The notes under the pieces are model-generated. The model ran no database searches. It was not told where the DNA came from and saw only the letters and a program-made list of their open reading frames with translations. This document shows positions 60,942-64,000 of a stretch of 64,000 nucleotides of DNA, piece by piece (positions within the stretch are counted from its first letter, which is position 1; every line of letters starts with the position of its first letter). A program made the translations under genes and the position numbers. Source of the stretch: Thiemannella venezuelensis (lineage in GTDB: Bacteria > Actinomycetota > Actinomycetes > Streptosporangiales > Streptosporangiaceae); contig NZ_JACHJJ010000002.1 in assembly GCF_014203605.1 (NCBI RefSeq), positions 1 to 64,000 on the forward strand. The letters run 5' to 3'.

Positions 60942-61898
60942 ATGCGCCACCTCGCCTATCCCAAGATCCCCACGGTCGAGCGGCCCGGTACGGCGGCCGC
61001 CGGCGGGCAGTGGGTGGCGACCGAGAAGGTCCACGGCGCCCAGATGGTGATCGCCTGCGACGGCCGGGGGATGTCCGTCGGCAAGCGCAAGGCGTGGCTC
61101 CGCGACGACGAGCCGTTCTTCGGCTGGCAGCTCCTGCGCGCCGCCTTCGAGAGGGCGGCGCAGGCCGCCCTGGCGCGGGGCGGCACGGCCGTACGCGTCT
61201 ACGGCGAGCTGTACGGCGGCCGCTACCCGCATCCCGGCGTCCCGCCGGCGCCGGGCGCGGTCCCGGTCCAGACAGGGGTCTGGTACAGCCCGGAGATCCG
61301 CTTCGCCCTCTTCGACGTGCTGCGCCATGAGGATCCGGACGACCCCGGGGTCTTCCTCCCGTACGCCGACGTCGCGCAGATCGCCGCCGACGCCGGCCTC
61401 GACGCCGTGCCGCTCCTCGCCCGGGGCGGCCGGACGGACCTCGACGCCCTGCCGGTCCGGTTCCCCACCCGCGTGCCGCAGCTGCTCGGCCTGCCCGCCC
61501 TGGCGGGAAACCTGGCCGAAGGGCTCGTGCTCCGGCCGGACGCCCCGACGGCTCCGGCGCACCGCCCGGTTCTCAAGCGGAAGATCGAGGAGTTCGACGA
61601 GCAGCGTTTCGACCAGAGCCGTCCCTGGGATCCGCAGGCGTTCCTCACCTTCGAGGAGCTGAGCGGGATCGCCCGGGCGATGGTCAACGGCCCGAGGCTG
61701 GCCGGTGCGCGGTCCAAGGTGGGGCCGTCCGCTCCCGAGGCGCTGCTGGACGAGGTGGTCCTCGACGTCATGGTGGACCTGTCGATGGCCTTCCCCGCGG
61801 CCACGGCGGCCCTCGGCGACGCCGAGGCCCGGCTGCAGGAGGTCGTCCGCGGCGCGGCGGCGGCACAGGCCGGCGGCTCCTCCCGCGCGCGCGGGTGA
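60942..61898 (+). CDS. Rnl2-type RNA ligase family protein
   Basis: This 318-aa nucleotidyltransferase has the ligase motifs in order: motif I ATEKVHGAQ with adenylated K29, a GELYGG motif III-type segment, FALFDV (IIIa), NLAEGLVL (IV) and LKRKIEEF (V). It probably seals RNA nicks or breaks in an ATP-dependent manner. The C-terminal about 90 residues form a helical domain. GATACT ends six bases before the ATG. Confidence 0.82.
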   Translation: MRHLAYPKIPTVERPGTAAAGGQWVATEKVHGAQMVIACDGRGMSVGKRKAWLRDDEPFFGWQLLRAAFERAAQAALARGGTAVRVYGELYGGRYPHPGVPPAPGAVPVQTGVWYSPEIRFALFDVLRHEDPDDPGVFLPYADVAQIAADAGLDAVPLLARGGRTDLDALPVRFPTRVPQLLGLPALAGNLAEGLVLRPDAPTAPAHRPVLKRKIEEFDEQRFDQSRPWDPQAFLTFEELSGIARAMVNGPRLAGARSKVGPSAPEALLDEVVLDVMVDLSMAFPAATAALGDAEARLQEVVRGAAAAQAGGSSRARG

Positions 61899-62009
61899 AC
61901 CCGCGCCGCCCGCATGACCGGCTCGGCGGGGATCCCGGCTCCGGAGACCGCCTGACGCCCGCCGTGCGCGCTCAGGCCGGCGCGAACGGCGGAGGAGAGC
62001 GTCACGGCG

Positions 62010-62807
62010 TCATGCGGGATCGCTCCGCGGATGGTCCGCCGATCGGGCCGGGGGGCCCTCCTCCACCGCGAAGATCCGGGCCAGGTGGTAGTCCGCCACC
62101 GCCCGCACGTCCGCCAGTGAGCGGCGCTCGTGCAGGACGTCCAGGCCCAGTCCCGTGATCCCCGCCACGAGCAGGTCGGCCTCGCGCCGCGCGTCGAGGC
62201 CCGGCACCGTGCTCCCGGCGGCCTGCCCCATCGTGATGATGTCCGCGACGAGCCGCTCCAGCGGGTGCTCGGCGGCGAGGAAGACCGCCGCGAGCGCCGG
62301 GTCGGCCAGGCTGCGGGCGTAGTACGCGGTGAACACCCGCAGAGCGAACGCCCGCTGGCCGTCCAGCGGCAGGAACTCGTCCAGGAGCGCCCGCAGCAGC
62401 CTGCGCGGGTCTGCCGCATCGGACGGGATGCGCGCCCTGGCCAGGCGTTCGTTCTCCACGTGCAGCAGGCGCAGCGCGTCGACCAGGAGGGCGTGCTTGC
62501 CGTCGAAGTAGTACTGGACCATCCGCAGGGACACGCCCGCCTCGGCTGCGACCTTGCGCATGCTCACCGTGTGGAGGCCGTGCTCCGACGCGATGCGCCA
62601 CACCGCTTCGGCGATCCGGCGCCGTTTGCGTGCGTGGGCGTCCGGCCGTTCCGTCTCGGGAGGCGTGACCGGGGCGGGCGGATTCCTGCGTTGACGGTAC
62701 GCCCGGGCCTGGCAGCTCCGGGAGCAGTAGACCGCCGGACGCCCTCGCTCCGACCGTTCCATCCGCGTGCCGCACATCCGGCACGCCGTTCTTTTTTCGT
62801 CACGCAC
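62010..62807 (-). CDS. TetR-family regulator with N-terminal cysteine (zinc-knuckle-like) motif
   Basis: 265 aa. Residues 9-36 contain CRMC and CSRSC (CX2C...CX3C), which look like a small metal-binding knuckle; similar motifs occur in actinobacterial proteins that recycle a zinc ribbon. A normal TetR HTH follows (VSMRKVAAEAGVSLRMVQYYFDGKHALLVDAL) and a ligand domain. GTG at 62807 is chosen because TACGGT ends six bases before it. It diverges from a small membrane protein across a GATAC dyad. Confidence 0.82.
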   Translation of the reverse strand: MRDEKRTACRMCGTRMERSERGRPAVYCSRSCQARAYRQRRNPPAPVTPPETERPDAHARKRRRIAEAVWRIASEHGLHTVSMRKVAAEAGVSLRMVQYYFDGKHALLVDALRLLHVENERLARARIPSDAADPRRLLRALLDEFLPLDGQRAFALRVFTAYYARSLADPALAAVFLAAEHPLERLVADIITMGQAAGSTVPGLDARREADLLVAGITGLGLDVLHERRSLADVRAVADYHLARIFAVEEGPPARSADHPRSDPA

Positions 62808-62886
62808 GATCCCACCGTAACGCCGAAAAAAGTGTGATGAAAAGCGAATTCCCTTGCTTTGCCTGGCAATAGGAAACAATCATGAT

Positions 62887-62900
62887 GATACGTTTGTATC
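62887..62900. promoter_or_regulatory. TetR operator candidate between divergent genes
   Basis: GATAC-GTTT-GTATC, a 14-bp dyad in an AT-rich intergenic stretch, 24 bp before the start of the small membrane protein gene and about 80 bp from the TetR start. Confidence 0.55.
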
Positions 62901-62923
62901 GTAGCCTCAAGAGAGAAGGGGTC

Positions 62924-63145
62924 GTGAAGTACGACATTCTGCAGATCCTCGGCGCGGTCGTGATGGTGGCCTTCGGCCAAGGCCTCGTCCGGCTCTTCGC
63001 CGACCACGGCAACCGGGGTCTGCTCGGCTGGCTCCCCGGCGGTCCGGCCCCGGCGTTCGTCGTCTATGCCGTCCTCGTCGCCGCGGGTGTCGTCCTCACG
63101 GGCTGGGCCCACAAGCGTGCGAAGGACCTCGGCCGCCGCAAGTGA
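62924..63145 (+). CDS. Small two-helix membrane protein
   Basis: A 73-aa protein: MKYDILQILGAVVMVAFGQGLVRLFAD, then a short loop, then FVVYAVLVAAGVVLTGWAHKRAKDLGRRK. Two transmembrane helices and a basic tail. GTG start with GAAGGGG 3-4 nt upstream. It is likely repressed by the divergent Cys-TetR regulator. I recognise no family. Confidence 0.65.
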   Translation: MKYDILQILGAVVMVAFGQGLVRLFADHGNRGLLGWLPGGPAPAFVVYAVLVAAGVVLTGWAHKRAKDLGRRK

Positions 63146-63287
63146 GGCGTGCCGCCGGGGTCCGCCGCGCGCTCCGGGTTCCCGGACCGGCGGTGACGCC
63201 GGGTTCGCGGGGTGGCGCCGCGCAGGCGGAGTCGTCCTGCGAACCCGGAGCCCGGCCCTTTGCGGGGGTCCGGGCTCCGGACGGGCC

Positions 63288-64000
63288 TCAGTGGCCTGGC
63301 AGCCGCTCCTCCTCGGTCGTCCGGGGCGTCTGCGGGGCGGCCCCCGCCGCGCCGGGGCGGTGCGGTGCGGGGACCGTCCACGCCAGGACCAGGGCGACGG
63401 CCGCCGCGGTGAGCGAGGCCAGGATGGGGAGCATCGGGGAGGCCTCGTAGAGGGCGGTGCCCAGGAGCGGGCCGGCGATGAAGGTGGCGCCCACGGTGGC
63501 GTTGATCAGACCGGCGATCGAGCCCTGCTGCTCGGCTCCGACGACCAGGGTGGGGGCGGCGGTGAAGCCGGGGATCGCGAGCCCGAGCCCCAGCGCGAGC
63601 ACCGCGAAGGCCGCGGTGATCGACCACAGGTGGTGCGAGACGGCGAGCAGGGCGAAGGAGGCCGCGGCGATCGGGGCACCGGTGCGCAGCAGCCGCAGGG
63701 CGGGCCAGCCGAGCTTGGGCACCACGGCCCCCTGGACGGCGACGAGCACCAGGCCCGCGGCGAACAGGACGACGCCGACCGCGCCGGCCGTGGCCTGCGG
63801 GTCCAGGTGGAGGCGGTCGGCCACGAGGAAGCCGATGACCACCTGGACGAGGCCGAGGGACAGGTAGAGCAGGAAGCCCATGGCGAACAGGGGCCAGAGG
63901 GGCGCGCTCCAGGGCCGTACACCGGCGGCGCGCGGGCCGTCGCGCCGGACGGTGGGCGTCTGCGGCACGGTCGCGAGCACCCAGGCGGTGACCAGTGCGG
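63288..64000 (-). CDS. MFS transporter, C-terminal part (start outside window)
   Basis: The frame is open through the window end and continues as ALVTAWVLATVPQTP. The visible 237 codons hold six membrane segments after a cytoplasmic loop, including WPLFAMGFLLYLSLGLVQVVIGFLVADRL and a VGATFIAGPLLGTALYEASP block typical of TetA/drug-exporter MFS proteins. Substrate unknown. Confidence 0.85.
   Translation of the reverse strand, partial: ALVTAWVLATVPQTPTVRRDGPRAAGVRPWSAPLWPLFAMGFLLYLSLGLVQVVIGFLVADRLHLDPQATAGAVGVVLFAAGLVLVAVQGAVVPKLGWPALRLLRTGAPIAAASFALLAVSHHLWSITAAFAVLALGLGLAIPGFTAAPTLVVGAEQQGSIAGLINATVGATFIAGPLLGTALYEASPMLPILASLTAAAVALVLAWTVPAPHRPGAAGAAPQTPRTTEEERLPGH

Overview
This is a 64 kb window from a very GC-rich actinomycete chromosome. 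GTG starts are frequent, Shine-Dalgarno and leaderless genes are mixed, and the housekeeping order glyS - ppdK - dgt - dnaG - sigma factor is actinobacterial. Secreted proteins, degenerate transposon material and a lone nitric oxide synthase fit a Streptosporangiales-type soil actinomycete. That placement is an inference from gene content, not from a marker gene.

Layout. 1-5.3 kb: the end of sucD, then a translationally coupled glyoxylate-assimilation operon (hyi, glxR, gcl, aldehyde dehydrogenase). 5.5-9.5 kb: a secreted trypsin-like protein whose catalytic Ser is replaced by Asp, flanked by a degenerate direct repeat, plus small conserved genes. 9.5-19.7 kb: glyS, ppdK, dgt, a LytM-like lipoprotein, dnaG and a sigma-70 factor. 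19.7-24 kb: a MarR regulator with its flavin-dependent oxidoreductase and matching palindromic operators, then four tandem paralogous secreted proteins formed by duplication of a two-gene block. 24.5-29.4 kb: iron-regulated efeO-efeB, a GH63-type hydrolase, two small genes and tRNA-Asn. 29.7-39.7 kb: nitric oxide synthase, crotonase, an ABC exporter behind a SoxR/MerR-type promoter, DUF402, a methionyl-tRNA synthetase behind a Met-rich leader peptide, leuA behind a Leu-rich leader peptide, a GntR regulator and galK.

39.8-46.7 kb is the mobile region. It holds a decayed inositol-monophosphatase pseudogene, a ribbon-helix-helix gene divergent from an intact-looking TnpB nuclease, tRNA-Met, a visibly lower-GC island (a small protein plus an SDH-type Clp-fold serine proteinase), the C-terminal remnant of a tyrosine integrase, and a complete IS701-type element that truncates a second secreted peptidase. 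47-53 kb: a three-gene overlapping operon headed by an FAH/metallo-beta-lactamase fusion, with a divergent TetR gene, then a TetR-MFS pair. 53-64 kb: a secreted RTX-like protein, two large proteins (DUF6493-like, and an SCO0854-like protein with a TerD-like region), a P450, an Rnl2-type RNA ligase, a TetR with an N-terminal Cys motif divergent from a tiny membrane protein, and a partial MFS transporter.

The observations I rate highest are the two amino-acid leader peptides (Met for MetRS, Leu for a LeuA lacking its regulatory domain), the tandem secreted-protein block, the low-GC island with its two-gene SDH module, the RHH-TnpB pair, the SoxR-type promoter with a 19-bp spacer, and a glyoxylate carboligase that carries the catalytic Glu missing from the E. 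coli enzyme. A further pattern is a TANNNT-like hexamer lying exactly six bases before the start codon of many genes, which implies widespread leaderless transcripts and settles several start codons.
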